Shown here: piece after piece, positions 1 to 8,872 of the stretch
Position numbering within the stretch: position 1 is the first letter of the stretch
How the letters are laid out: each line of letters opens with the position of its first letter
Source: an uncultured Actinomycetes bacterium
GTDB lineage: Bacteria > Actinomycetota > Acidimicrobiia > Acidimicrobiales > RAAP-2
Reading direction: 5' to 3'
DNA: 64,000 nt
Assembly (NCBI GenBank): GCA_903828785.1
Contig: CAIKNP010000009.1
Coordinates: 40,993-104,992, forward strand
Program-made: the position numbers and the translations under genes
Notes under the pieces: generated by a model
Database searches by the model: none
What the model was told of the DNA's origin: nothing
What the model saw: only the letters and a program-made list of their open reading frames with translations

Positions 1-326
1 CGTTGCAGGTCGACGCCCCGTCCGTACCCCTGGTAGGCCAGGGTGGAGGCCAGGTAGCGATCGGCGATGACGTGGCGCCCGGATTCGAGGGTCGGCTCGA
101 TCAGCGTTGCCACGTGATGACTGCGATCGGCCAACATCATCAGGGCCTCGGTCACTGGGCTCATAGGGGTGCTCCCATCAAGGAGCCAGCGGCGCAGTTC
201 AGCGCCCAACGCGGTGTCACCCGGTTCAAAGGTGAACAAACCACCGCAGGCCTTCGCCACTCGCCGGGCTTGAGAGGTCTTGCCCGAGGCGTCGATGCCC
301 TCGAAGACAATGAAGCGTCCGGCCAC
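1..326 (-). CDS. tmk: Thymidylate kinase, 3' end outside window
   Basis: dTMP kinase phosphorylates dTMP to dTDP with ATP in the cytosol. The visible N-terminal 108 residues begin VAGRFIVFEGIDASGKT, the P-loop of the family. The DRY motif follows near residue 90 as DRYLASTLAYQGYGRG, close to the usual DRYxxSxxAYQGxGRG. The ORF track shows only other frames here. The GTG start shares one base with the topA stop (TAGTG), so the two genes are translationally coupled. The C-terminal LID region lies beyond position 1. The thymidylate kinase assignment is secure. Confidence 0.93.
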   Translation of the reverse strand, partial: MAGRFIVFEGIDASGKTSQARRVAKACGGLFTFEPGDTALGAELRRWLLDGSTPMSPVTEALMMLADRSHHVATLIEPTLESGRHVIADRYLASTLAYQGYGRGVDLQ

Positions 327-3091
327 TAGAACTCGTCCGTCGCCTTCGCCTTCGCGAGCAACACCGCGTTGGCCTTTGATCCCTTGGCGGTCGCGGCACG
401 CTTCGTCGCGCCCTTGGTGACCTTGGCGGCCGGTCGTTTGGCGGCGGGTCGCTTGGCCGCCTTCTTCGCCGGAGCCTTGCGCGGGCGGCTGGAGGGCTCG
501 GCGTTGCGCTTTTCGGCCAGGAGCTCGCAGGCTCTATCAATCGTCAAAAGTTCAATGGCGTCACCGGTGCGCAGCGTGGCGTTCACTTCGCCATCGGTGA
601 CGTAGTTACCGAACTTGCCCGTTTTCACCACGACGTGCAACTTCGTCACGGGGTCAAGACCCAGGTCCTTCAGGGGCCCGGCCGCGGCGCGACGACCCTT
701 CGCCCGCGGTTGGGCCAGCAGGAGCATCGCTTCGTCCAGGGAGAGGGTGAAGAGTTGATCTTCGCGCTCGAGTGTTCGCGCTTCTTTGCCCCAGGTGATG
801 TAGGGGCCGTAGCGACCATTTTGCGCGAGGATTGGTTCCCCGTCGACGGGATGGGTCCCGACGGTCCGCGGCAGGGCCAGCAGCTGACGGGCCTCGTCGA
901 TGGTGACGGAAGCGGGGTCCATGCTGGTGAGCAGCGCCGCCGTTTTGGGCTTTTCGCCCGCCTTTACGTCACTGACGTCGCCGACCTGGATATAGGGTCC
1001 GTAGCGACCGGCCTTCAGGTTGATGGGGAGGCCACTCTCCTCATCGGTGCCGAGCACGCGGTCACCGCTCGGCGCGTCGAGGAGCTCGAGCGCGTGGGTG
1101 ACGGTCAGGGCGTCGGGCTCGGTGGATTCAGGGATAGACACGCGCCGCTCGCCGTGCACCAGGTAGGGTCCGTAACGACCGGAGCGGACACTTACGGGTA
1201 CGCCGTCGGGGGCGACGCCGAGCAGCAGCGAGTTGATGGCGGCGAAGTCGAAGTCCAGTTCGCTGTGGGTCATCTCCTTGAGACCGCGACGAGCCAATTC
1301 CGTGGTCGCGGTTTCGTCACCGAAGTAAAAGCTCCTAAGCCAGGACTCGAGGGCCTGTCGCCCATCGGCGATGGCGTCGAGTTGGTCCTCCATAGCTGCG
1401 GTGAACTGGTAATCCACCAAGTCAGCGAAATAGGTTTCGAGGAGATTCACGACCGCGAAGGCTCGGTAGGCCGGCACCAGGGACTTACCCTTCTTCCAGA
1501 CGTAGCATCGCTTGTCAATGGTCTTCATAACGCTGGCGTAGGTGGAGGGACGACCGATGCCCAGATCCTCGAGTTTCTTAATCAGCGTGGCCTCGTTGTA
1601 GCGATCGGGAGGCTGCGTGTCGTGACTCTTCATGGTCACCTCGCTCACCGGAATACTGGCCCCCTGGGTCAGGGGAGGCAAAATGCGTTCCTGGTCGGCC
1701 AATTCGGCCTCGGGATCGTCCATGCCCTCCACGTAGGCTCGGCGGAAGCCGGGGAACTCGATACGCAGACCACTGGCGGAAAGCCCCGCCAGCACCTCGC
1801 CGCTAAAACCGGTCACGGCGCCCAGCGGCGCGCTGAGGCGAACCTTGTCCTGGGTCAGGCGGGCGTCGACCATCTGCGAGGCGATGGTGCGCTTCCAGAT
1901 GAGGTCGTAGACGGCGAACTCGTCACCACTGAGTTTGGCCGAGGCCTCCTCCAGCGTGCGAAAGGATTCGCCCGCGGGTCTGATGGCTTCGTGAGCCTCC
2001 TGAGCGTTCTTCACCTTGCGGTCGTAGCGACGGGGCGTATCGCTGATGTAGTCGTCGCCGAACATGGCCGCGGCCGTCGACCGCGCCGCCGATATAGCCT
2101 CGTTCGACAGCGTGGTCGAGTCGGTGCGCATGTAGGTAATCCAACCCTGCTCGTAGAGTCGCTGCGCCGCGCGCATGGTGCGCTCAGGGTCGAAGCGCAG
2201 TTTGCGGTTGGCCTCGATTTGCAGGGAACTCGTCATGAAGGGCGGCTGGGGACGTTGCGTTCGGGGGGTCGAGGTGATCGAATCAATAGTCACCTGCGCC
2301 TGGCGTAAGCGCTCGGCGACGGCCGTGGCCTGGGCTTGACTCAACACTTCAACCCCACCCTTGGCGTCGAGTTGCCCGGAGGCGTCAAAGTTCTTACCCG
2401 TGGCGAGGGCGCGACCGTTCAGCGACTCAACCACGGCGTCGAAGGTGGCACTCTTGGCGTCCAGGGTGGCGGTGACGTCGAACCAGGTGGCCGAGGTGAA
2501 AGCCATGCGTTCACGTTCGCGTTCGCACACCAGACGAATGGCGACCGACTGCACTCGACCGGCGGAGCGGGCCTTGTCCACGGCTCGCCAAAGGACCGGC
2601 GACACTTCGTAGCCAACGAGGCGGTCGAGGAAGCGGCGACCCTCCTGAGCGTCGACGAGCTGCATGTTTATATCGCGGGTATCCAGTACGGCCTTAGCGA
2701 TGGCGGCGGCGGTGATTTCGTGAAACACCATTCGTTTGACGGGAACCTTGGGCTTTAAGACCTCGAGCAGGTGCCAGGCGATGGCCTCCCCCTCGCGGTC
2801 TTCATCACTCGCGAGGTAGACCTCGTCAACCTGTTTGAGGGCGGCCTTTAGTTCGGCCACCACCTTTTTGCGGTCGGGGGAAATAACGTAAACGGGCTTG
2901 AAGTGATCGTCGGGATTAATGCCTAGTCGGGACCAGGCTTCCTTTTTGATGTCGGCCGGAATATCAGCCGCACTCTGGGGCAGATCACGGATGTGACCAA
3001 TCGAGGGCTTGACGATGTAGTCATCGCCCAACATGTCCTGAATACGGGTGGCCTTGGCCACGGATTCCACGATTACGAGTGCTCGCGCCAT
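326..3091 (-). CDS. topA: DNA topoisomerase I (type IA)
   Basis: This enzyme relaxes negative supercoils through a 5'-phosphotyrosine intermediate. The 921-residue protein opens with a TOPRIM domain (ALVIVESVAKATRI, with Val where Pro is usual, and SDEDREGEAIAWHL near residue 95). The catalytic Tyr is in YMRTDSTTLS near residue 320, and GIGRPSTYA follows. The C-terminal third has no Cys4 zinc fingers. It carries four topo-C repeats seen as GRYGPYLVHGE, GRYGPYIQVGD, GRYGPYITWGK and GKFGNYVTDGE, as is usual in actinobacteria. The last 60 residues are a Lys/Ala/Pro-rich tail (KAPAKKAAKRPAAKRP) expected to bind DNA. A GAGAGGTGG ribosome site precedes the ATG. Confidence 0.97.
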   Translation of the reverse strand: MARALVIVESVAKATRIQDMLGDDYIVKPSIGHIRDLPQSAADIPADIKKEAWSRLGINPDDHFKPVYVISPDRKKVVAELKAALKQVDEVYLASDEDREGEAIAWHLLEVLKPKVPVKRMVFHEITAAAIAKAVLDTRDINMQLVDAQEGRRFLDRLVGYEVSPVLWRAVDKARSAGRVQSVAIRLVCERERERMAFTSATWFDVTATLDAKSATFDAVVESLNGRALATGKNFDASGQLDAKGGVEVLSQAQATAVAERLRQAQVTIDSITSTPRTQRPQPPFMTSSLQIEANRKLRFDPERTMRAAQRLYEQGWITYMRTDSTTLSNEAISAARSTAAAMFGDDYISDTPRRYDRKVKNAQEAHEAIRPAGESFRTLEEASAKLSGDEFAVYDLIWKRTIASQMVDARLTQDKVRLSAPLGAVTGFSGEVLAGLSASGLRIEFPGFRRAYVEGMDDPEAELADQERILPPLTQGASIPVSEVTMKSHDTQPPDRYNEATLIKKLEDLGIGRPSTYASVMKTIDKRCYVWKKGKSLVPAYRAFAVVNLLETYFADLVDYQFTAAMEDQLDAIADGRQALESWLRSFYFGDETATTELARRGLKEMTHSELDFDFAAINSLLLGVAPDGVPVSVRSGRYGPYLVHGERRVSIPESTEPDALTVTHALELLDAPSGDRVLGTDEESGLPINLKAGRYGPYIQVGDVSDVKAGEKPKTAALLTSMDPASVTIDEARQLLALPRTVGTHPVDGEPILAQNGRYGPYITWGKEARTLEREDQLFTLSLDEAMLLLAQPRAKGRRAAAGPLKDLGLDPVTKLHVVVKTGKFGNYVTDGEVNATLRTGDAIELLTIDRACELLAEKRNAEPSSRPRKAPAKKAAKRPAAKRPAAKVTKGATKRAATAKGSKANAVLLAKAKATDEF

Positions 3092-3239
3092 ACCACCACC
3101 TCTCTCTTCGACGTCGTTACTGCTCCCATACCTACTGCTACGCGTCCTTCAACGATAGGTGGACCGCGTGACGATGGACCGCGATAGTTCTACCACCTCA
3201 CACGCAGGCCGAAGGTCCTCGACGGAAATTTTCTCATCT

Positions 3240-3268
3240 CCTCATCAAGGCAGCGCTGTCCGATGAGG
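3240..3268 (-). terminator. Hairpin after the kimA-like gene
   Basis: CCTCATC and GATGAGG arms enclose a second GC-rich inverted repeat directly after the stop of the transporter gene. There is no strong U-run, only AAAATTT some 10 bases later, so termination is plausible rather than certain. The rest of the gap to topA (3092-3239) shows no gene. Confidence 0.4.
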
Positions 3269-3269
3269 G

Positions 3270-5639
3270 CTATTCGTCACCTTGCGGGGCGGCCACAATC
3301 TCGTAGCGGGGGTTCAAAATTACCGCCTCGCGCCGCTGGCTGGAAACGGTACCCTTCACCATTAAACGAGTGCCCCGTTCGATCCCCGGTATCGTGCTGC
3401 GGCCTTGAAAAACGAGGGTGACCGAACCGGTGTTGTCGGCAATGACGCAACGCAAGTCCGTCGTTCCGTCCTCGCGAGCGACGGTCATGGCGCGTACTCG
3501 CCCAGCGATTTCGGCTACTTGCCGCTCCTGTAAATCACCAATGGGATCGGCCCCGACCGAGCGTTCGGCCAACTTCACGTCGGCCTCGAGATGGGCGTCT
3601 TCGCGTCGGCCGCCGCGAGCCACCTCATCACTGAGGGGGGCCTCTTGTTTGGCTCCATCACTGACCTGCACTCGCGTCGCGCGGTAGGGGATAATCGTGG
3701 CGGCCGTCCTCGGAATCTGCATCACGGCGGTCGCAATGGAGTCGGCGGTGCGGTCGTGCAGGAGGCGTTGTAAACGAGAGACAAAACTTCGCCGCGGCAT
3801 GATGGCCATGCAGAAGGTTTCCGGATCACGAACAACGTCGGCAACTAACTCCATCGCGGCTCGATCAATGCGACGGTCCTCGCAATCCACTACGTCGAGG
3901 TTGATGGCGGCGGATGCCGTGTTTTCCTTGCCCCACATGCTTTCGAGTCGCTTGGTGACCAGGGGGTCAATGTCGAAGTGCACCGCTCGCACGCTGTAGG
4001 CGTTCAGCGTCTTGCAGTACTGCAGGGCTCGTTCGGTGGCGAGGTCGTAATTATCAACGAAAACGATGACGCGGGTGGTGCGGATGCTCATCGAGGCGCC
4101 CGCCGCGGTGGCCTCGAAGGCCGCGTGCTCGCGCACGTATTGCTTGTTAAAGCGAATCAGAGCGAAGTACATGATTGGCCCGACGACCGCGATGACCCAC
4201 GCCCCTTGCTTGAACTTGGCCACCAGGAAGATGATCACGACCAAGGACGTGACGCAGGCGGAGAAGGCGTTGAAGAAAACACCGCGGCGCCAGTGACGGG
4301 AGCGCTCGCGTAGGTGTAACTTCACCATGCCGAGGCCGGCCATGGTGAAGCCCGTGAAGACGCCAATGGCGTACAGGGCAACGAGACCGTTGACGTTGGC
4401 GTTGAAGGCGAGGATGAGGATAAGCGAAATGACACCGAGCACGATGATGCCATTGGAAAAAGCCAAGCGATGCCCGCGCTTGGTGAGCTGGCGGGGCAAG
4501 TAAAAGTCGGTGGCGACGTAATTAGCCAGGAAGGGGAAGCCGTTGAACGAGGTGTTACCACCGGTGTACAGAATTGCCACGGTGGCGAATTGCACAATGA
4601 GGAAAATAACGTGACCGCTGGCCGAGGATCCGAACACCGCTCGGACTTCCTGGGAAACCACCGTGGGGGTCCCCGCCGCGAAGGGCACTGCGTGAGTCCA
4701 CTTGGCCAGCAGCGCCGTCCCCAGCAACAAGAAGCCCAGCACCGAAGCCATCACCAGCAGCGTCTGGCGAGCGTGAACCGACTCGGGCTTGCGGAAACTT
4801 CCCACCCCGTTCGAAATTGCCTCCAGCCCCGTCAGTGAGGAGCCACCGTTGGCGTAGGCGCGCATCAAACTGATGAACGCCAGTCCCATCAGAACGCCGG
4901 TGCCCGAGTGGCCGAAATGACCGTCCACGAGTAGCGAGGGCTTCGGGAGTGGGAGGGCGTGGAGGGTGCCATTGAACTTGCGGTAGTAACCAGCGAGGAT
5001 GGTCGCCCCGAGGGCCAGGACGTAGAAATAGGTGGGGAAGGCGAAATAACTCCCGGCCTCTTTGAGGCCGCGCAGGTTCCCGTAGAGCAAGATCAGCACA
5101 ATGCCTACGGTTATCTGCAGGGTGTACGGCGCGAGCGCGGGCACCGCGCTCGTCAAGGCGGCGGTTCCGGCGGAGCACTGCACCGCCACCGTCACGGTGT
5201 AGTCAATGAGCAGGGCCACCGCCGCGATCTGCGCAACCTTTGGTCCAAAGTTCTCCCGGGCCACCACGTAGGAACCGCCGGCCTGGGTGTAGTACTTGAT
5301 CACGTCCCAGTAGGAAATGGTCACGAAGATCAAGACCCCGATAATCACGAACATGATGGGCACCACGAGCGCGAAGGCCGCCATCCCAATGAAGGGCGTC
5401 ATTTGCGTCAAGATTTCTTCGGTACCGTAGGCCGACGAAGAAATGCAGTCGGGAGCCAAGACTCCCAGCGCCACGACGCGACCGAGGCGCTCCCCGGACA
5501 ACTGTTCGCTGACGTAGGGCTTTCCGAGAAAGAATCGTTTGAGTCGGTAACCCAAAGGCTCGGGAAAGACCTTGGCCAAATTGGCGTGAGAAGTGAGAAC
5601 GAGCGAGTTCTTAGCGAGCTGCTTATCTGCTTCTGACAC
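3270..5639 (-). CDS. KimA-like potassium importer of the APC superfamily fused to an OB-fold domain
   Basis: The N-terminal 500 residues are a polytopic APC-type permease that resembles KimA, the K+/H+ symporter of Bacillus. Shared stretches recalled from KimA include FLGKPYVSEQ, SSSAYGTEEI, GGSYVVARENFGPK, LLIDYTVTVAV and RLAFSNGII. The Asp and Thr residues reported to bind K+ in KimA appear present (APDCISSSAY, LLIDYTVT, SSLTGLEAIS). A cytosolic domain follows, then a hydrophilic linker. The last ~85 residues are an OB-fold (LRCVIADNTGSVTLVFQGR) that other actinobacteria encode as a separate gene near trkA. The gene is divergent from two TrkA genes. The start is uncertain: I prefer GTG at 5639 after AAGG; the track used TTG at 5654. 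Confidence 0.82.
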   Translation of the reverse strand: MSEADKQLAKNSLVLTSHANLAKVFPEPLGYRLKRFFLGKPYVSEQLSGERLGRVVALGVLAPDCISSSAYGTEEILTQMTPFIGMAAFALVVPIMFVIIGVLIFVTISYWDVIKYYTQAGGSYVVARENFGPKVAQIAAVALLIDYTVTVAVQCSAGTAALTSAVPALAPYTLQITVGIVLILLYGNLRGLKEAGSYFAFPTYFYVLALGATILAGYYRKFNGTLHALPLPKPSLLVDGHFGHSGTGVLMGLAFISLMRAYANGGSSLTGLEAISNGVGSFRKPESVHARQTLLVMASVLGFLLLGTALLAKWTHAVPFAAGTPTVVSQEVRAVFGSSASGHVIFLIVQFATVAILYTGGNTSFNGFPFLANYVATDFYLPRQLTKRGHRLAFSNGIIVLGVISLILILAFNANVNGLVALYAIGVFTGFTMAGLGMVKLHLRERSRHWRRGVFFNAFSACVTSLVVIIFLVAKFKQGAWVIAVVGPIMYFALIRFNKQYVREHAAFEATAAGASMSIRTTRVIVFVDNYDLATERALQYCKTLNAYSVRAVHFDIDPLVTKRLESMWGKENTASAAINLDVVDCEDRRIDRAAMELVADVVRDPETFCMAIMPRRSFVSRLQRLLHDRTADSIATAVMQIPRTAATIIPYRATRVQVSDGAKQEAPLSDEVARGGRREDAHLEADVKLAERSVGADPIGDLQERQVAEIAGRVRAMTVAREDGTTDLRCVIADNTGSVTLVFQGRSTIPGIERGTRLMVKGTVSSQRREAVILNPRYEIVAAPQGDE

Positions 5640-5681
5640 GCTACCGACCTTCAACCTATCTTCTCTAGAGGCGTCCTCAGT

Positions 5682-5699
5682 CTACGACGACCCTCGTAG
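5682..5699. promoter_or_regulatory. Inverted repeat between divergent potassium genes
   Basis: CTACGA-cgaccc-TCGTAG is a perfect 6-bp inverted repeat in the 95-base gap between the importer and the RCK genes. Its position suits an operator serving both promoters. No regulator can be named from sequence. Confidence 0.35.
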
Positions 5700-5734
5700 T
5701 TGCGTGTGCAGTGCGAATGTGGTGAGATGATGGA

Positions 5735-6388
5735 GTGCACATTGTTGTCGTCGGCTGTGGCCGCGTAGGGTCCAGTTTGGCAATGCAGTTGTCCGAGCAG
5801 GGACACTCAATCGTCATCATTGACAAGAATCGCGAGGCATTTCGTCGCCTCACCGCTTTCGATGGTCGCGCGCTGGTCGGCTCGGGCTTCGATAGAGAGA
5901 TCTTGGCGAAAGCGGAAATCCAAAACGCCGACGCCTTGGCCTCGGTGACGCGCGGCGACAATACCAACATTCTCTGCGCGCGTATCGCCCGCGACAATTT
6001 CGGTGTGAAGAACGTGGTGGCGCGAATTTACGACTCGCAGCGCGCCAGTATTTATCTGAAACTCGGAATTCCCACGGTGGCCTCGGCCCTGTGGACCACC
6101 CAGCAAGTTCGCCGTTACATCATGCCCGACGAGAACGCCGTAAGTTGGACCGACGTCAGTGGCGGTCTGCAACTCGTCGAACGCTTGGTGCCCGATGCCC
6201 TGGCCGGAAAGCCCTTAAGCACGATGGCCTTGGGCGACAACGTCCGGCCGGTAAGTCTGCTCCGCGGGGGTGTCGCTCGCGTGGCAATTGATGGGCTTTT
6301 CGCCCAAGAGGGTGACGTCGTGCAATTCATGGTTACGGGTGAAGGCCTCAAGTCCCTCACCAGCTTGTTAAACGGTGGTGAGTCATGA
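5735..6388 (+). CDS. TrkA-family potassium uptake regulator (RCK), first of two
   Basis: This is a 217-residue cytosolic RCK protein. It begins HIVVVGCGRVGSSLA, the GxGxxG nucleotide-binding loop of a TrkA-N Rossmann domain. An acidic strand end follows (IVIIDKN), which favours NAD(H)-type binding. Residues from about 140 form a TrkA-C domain. Such proteins gate or regulate K+ transporters in response to nucleotides. It resembles the CeoB protein of mycobacteria, which is also paired with a second TrkA and lies near an APC permease. The gene overlaps the next by ATGA, so the pair is co-translated. The GTG start gives the canonical N-terminus. Confidence 0.9.
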   Translation: MHIVVVGCGRVGSSLAMQLSEQGHSIVIIDKNREAFRRLTAFDGRALVGSGFDREILAKAEIQNADALASVTRGDNTNILCARIARDNFGVKNVVARIYDSQRASIYLKLGIPTVASALWTTQQVRRYIMPDENAVSWTDVSGGLQLVERLVPDALAGKPLSTMALGDNVRPVSLLRGGVARVAIDGLFAQEGDVVQFMVTGEGLKSLTSLLNGGES

Positions 6389-7053
6389 GAGTAATGATCG
6401 CGGGTGGTGGATCGGTGGGTATCGCTATTTCCCTCGACCTCGTTGACCGTCATCACGACGTGGTGCTACTCGAACAAGACCCCGCCGTGGCCGAGAAATT
6501 GCGTAGCCAACTCCACAGTGTTGACGTCGTGACGGCGGACGCCTGCGAGTACTCGAGTTTGGCCAACGCCGACTTACGCACCGTGGACGTCGTTATCGCC
6601 GCCACTGGTGACGACGAAGACAACTTGGTCATTTCCTGGTTGTCCAAGCAAGAATTTGGTGTACCGCGCGTCATTGCGCGTATCAACAACTCCCGAAACG
6701 AGTGGCTCTTTGGTCAGTCGTGGGGAGTGGACGTGGCCGTTTCCACGCCCGCGCTGATCACTTCCTTGGTGGACGAGGCCGTCGAAGTGGGCTCCATTAT
6801 CAACCTGATGGACCTCGCCCACGGCAAAATGACCTTGATCGAAGTAACGCTCACGGCGTCGGCGCCCGCCGTGGCGGAGAAGAAGACGCTGGATGAATTG
6901 GTCTTATCCGACTCGGTTCGGGTAGTGGCCGTGGTGCGAGCCGAACAGCCGATGGTCCCCCAAGGATCCATGCGCTTTCTCGAGCACGACCACGTCATTT
7001 TGCTCGCTCGGGCGGACAGCGCCGGCGACTGCGCCTCCGCCTTTGTCGGCTAG
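6385..7053 (+). CDS. TrkA-family potassium uptake regulator (RCK), second of two
   Basis: This 222-residue RCK protein starts MRVMIAGGGSVGIAIS, a GxGxxG loop, followed by VVLLEQDP and a TrkA-C domain from about residue 135. It is a divergent paralogue of the gene upstream and corresponds to CeoC in the mycobacterial arrangement. The two probably form a hetero-oligomeric ring on a membrane transporter. No TrkH/KtrB channel is encoded in this window, so the partner is either elsewhere or the divergent KimA-like importer; the latter is inference. Confidence 0.9.
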   Translation: MRVMIAGGGSVGIAISLDLVDRHHDVVLLEQDPAVAEKLRSQLHSVDVVTADACEYSSLANADLRTVDVVIAATGDDEDNLVISWLSKQEFGVPRVIARINNSRNEWLFGQSWGVDVAVSTPALITSLVDEAVEVGSIINLMDLAHGKMTLIEVTLTASAPAVAEKKTLDELVLSDSVRVVAVVRAEQPMVPQGSMRFLEHDHVILLARADSAGDCASAFVG

Positions 7054-7083
7054 GGGGCCCGAACCCCTCGATTGGCAAGGGCG

Positions 7084-7089
7084 TAACAT
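7084..7089 (+). promoter_or_regulatory. -10 element TAACAT before the HAD gene
   Basis: TAACAT lies seven bases before the ATG at 7097, which argues for this start over the upstream in-frame TTG. Confidence 0.5.
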
Positions 7090-7096
7090 ACAAGCA

Positions 7097-7858
7097 ATGC
7101 GTGCCGCCTTCTTCGATCTCGACAAAACGGTCATCGCCAAGTCATCCATGGTGGCCCTGGGTCCAGAGTTTCACGCCAGGGGACTCTTGAGTCGCCGAAC
7201 CTTGTTGCGCGGGGCCTTTACGCAGCTACTCTTTCTGCGATTCGGCGCCAACGACGAACGTTTGGACAAAATTCGTCGAGCCGTGCTCAAAGTCACCAAG
7301 GGTTGGGACCACAACGAAGTCCGGCGCTTGGTGGCCGAAACCATTACCGAGGTTATTGAACCGCTCATTTACCAAGAGGCGATTGACCTCATCAATTTCC
7401 ACCTCGCCCAAGGCGACGAGGTCTGGCTGGTATCGATGTCTCCCGCCGAAATCGTGGAGCCCTTCGCCGAGATGCTGGGCATGACCGGCGCCATAGGCTC
7501 GCGAGCCCAGATTGACGAGAATGGCAAGTTCACCGGCGACATGGACTTCGTGTCACACGGAACGAACAAGGTTCTCGCCATCGAAGAAGTCGCGACCAAA
7601 CGCGGCATCGATCTTGATCAGTCCTTCGCCTACAGCGACTCGGCCACCGACATCCCCATGCTTCAGGCGGTCGGACACCCCTACGCGGTGAACCCGGACC
7701 GGGCCCTCGCTCACTTCGCTCACGACCACGAGTGGCCGATTATGAGTTTCACGCATCCCGTTCGGGCGCACGACGGCAAGGCCTCGCGGACGCCCTTCGT
7801 GGTGAGCGCCATCATTCTGGGCATCATGGCCCTGGTGGGCCGATCGCGACGCGATTAA
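7097..7858 (+). CDS. HAD-IB family phosphatase (SerB-like)
   Basis: This 253-residue protein carries the four HAD motifs: nucleophile AAFFDLDKTV at residue 5, motif II Ser in WLVSMSP, a Lys in HGTNK, and motif IV YSDSATDIPML. The helical cap between motifs I and II places it in subclass IB, with phosphoserine phosphatase and CicA-type enzymes. Its true substrate cannot be told from sequence. A hydrophobic stretch near the C-terminus (VVSAIILGIMALVG) could anchor it to the membrane. The gene follows the TrkA pair and converges on the sigma factor gene with interlocked stop codons. Confidence 0.87.
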   Translation: MRAAFFDLDKTVIAKSSMVALGPEFHARGLLSRRTLLRGAFTQLLFLRFGANDERLDKIRRAVLKVTKGWDHNEVRRLVAETITEVIEPLIYQEAIDLINFHLAQGDEVWLVSMSPAEIVEPFAEMLGMTGAIGSRAQIDENGKFTGDMDFVSHGTNKVLAIEEVATKRGIDLDQSFAYSDSATDIPMLQAVGHPYAVNPDRALAHFAHDHEWPIMSFTHPVRAHDGKASRTPFVVSAIILGIMALVGRSRRD

Positions 7859-8808
7859 AGCGTCAGCAAGTCCCGCGCACCGGTGTCCGACGAAGGGTGG
7901 CGTAGTTTGGACATCGCACGGGCCTCAATCTGTCGAATGCGCTCACGGGTGAGGTTCATTTCGGCGCCCACGTCTTCGAGGGTACGAACCTCACCGGCGC
8001 CATCGAGACCGAAGCGCATGCGCAAAATCCGGCGCTCGCGGTCATCGAGCAATTGGAGGAATTTCTCAATTGCGGCCGGCATCATCTTCACCGCAGCCAC
8101 GTCGAAGGGTGATTCGGCGGAGCGGTCCTCGACCACGTCGCCCAGTTCGGCGTCGCCGTCCTCGCGCAGGGGCTCCGACAAGGAGATGGGCTCGGAACGG
8201 AAGCGCAGGGCCTCAATCAGTTTGTCTTCGGGCATCTCACACTCGTCGCAGAGTTCCTTGATGGTCGGTGGACGTCCAAACTTCAGCTCCAGACGCGACT
8301 GCGCCTTCTGCACGCGCGCCAGGGTGTCACCAGCGTGCACCGGGAGGCGGATGGTGCGGCCGGTGTTCGCGATACCGCGCGTGATGGCCTGACGAATCCA
8401 CCAAGTGGCGTAGGTGGAGAACTTGAAACCCTTGCGCCAGTCAAACTTCTCGACGGCGTGCATGAGACCAAGGTTGCCTTCTTGGATCAAGTCGAGCAGC
8501 GGCAGACCTGAGGCCTGGTACTTCTTGGCAATGGAGACGACGAGTCGCAAGTTGGACTGCACGAAGTCCCGTTCCGCTTTTTCGCCGCGGTGAGCGGCGC
8601 GCTTCAGTGCGGCCTTTCGCGTGGGAGTCAGCTTCACGGTCTTGTCCGTTTCGGCACTCTCGAGTTCGGCGCGGGCTTCGCGGCCCTCCTCAATGGCTTG
8701 GGCCAATTCGACTTCGTCATCCTTAGTCAGCAGGGTGTACTGACCAATGTCGGAGAGGTAGAGGCGGACGAGGTCTTCATCGTCGCGATCAACGCGGTCT
8801 TTAGCCAT
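7855..8808 (-). CDS. RNA polymerase sigma-70 factor, RpoD/HrdB group
   Basis: This 317-residue protein has region 1.2 (DLVRLYLSDIGQYTLL) near the N-terminus and region 2 with NLRLVVSIAKKYQASGLPLLDLIQEGNLGLMHAVEKFDWRKG. The -10 recognition helix is FKFSTYATWWIRQAI. Region 3 and region 4 follow, with the HTH LEDVGAEMNLTRERIRQIEARAM. It has no long acidic region 1.1. It could be the principal sigma factor or a group 2 relative such as HrdA/SigB; the near-canonical region 2 favours primary-like specificity. An AAGGA ribosome site precedes the ATG. Confidence 0.93.
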   Translation of the reverse strand: MAKDRVDRDDEDLVRLYLSDIGQYTLLTKDDEVELAQAIEEGREARAELESAETDKTVKLTPTRKAALKRAAHRGEKAERDFVQSNLRLVVSIAKKYQASGLPLLDLIQEGNLGLMHAVEKFDWRKGFKFSTYATWWIRQAITRGIANTGRTIRLPVHAGDTLARVQKAQSRLELKFGRPPTIKELCDECEMPEDKLIEALRFRSEPISLSEPLREDGDAELGDVVEDRSAESPFDVAAVKMMPAAIEKFLQLLDDRERRILRMRFGLDGAGEVRTLEDVGAEMNLTRERIRQIEARAMSKLRHPSSDTGARDLLTL

Positions 8809-8828
8809 TGCGAATTCCTTTTAACTCA

Positions 8829-8847
8829 GTACCGGAGAAACCGGCAC
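8829..8847 (-). promoter_or_regulatory. Hairpin in the sigma-factor leader
   Basis: GTGCCGG and CCGGTAC arms (one G-U pair) with a UUUCU loop sit about 20 bases before the start of the sigma gene. It has no U-run, so it is more likely a leader structure than a terminator. Confidence 0.3.
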
Positions 8848-8872
8848 ACTGTGTTATACGAGGACCCGCAAC

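Noticed and set aside
635-2308. 557-residue plus-strand ORF opposite topA
   Set aside because: It is an antisense shadow of topA caused by high GC; the translation has no family features and topA is certain.
5640-5734. c-di-AMP (ydaO-type) riboswitch upstream of the KimA-like gene
   Set aside because: The gap of about 95 bases is shorter than the riboswitch and shows no matching stems beyond one simple dyad.
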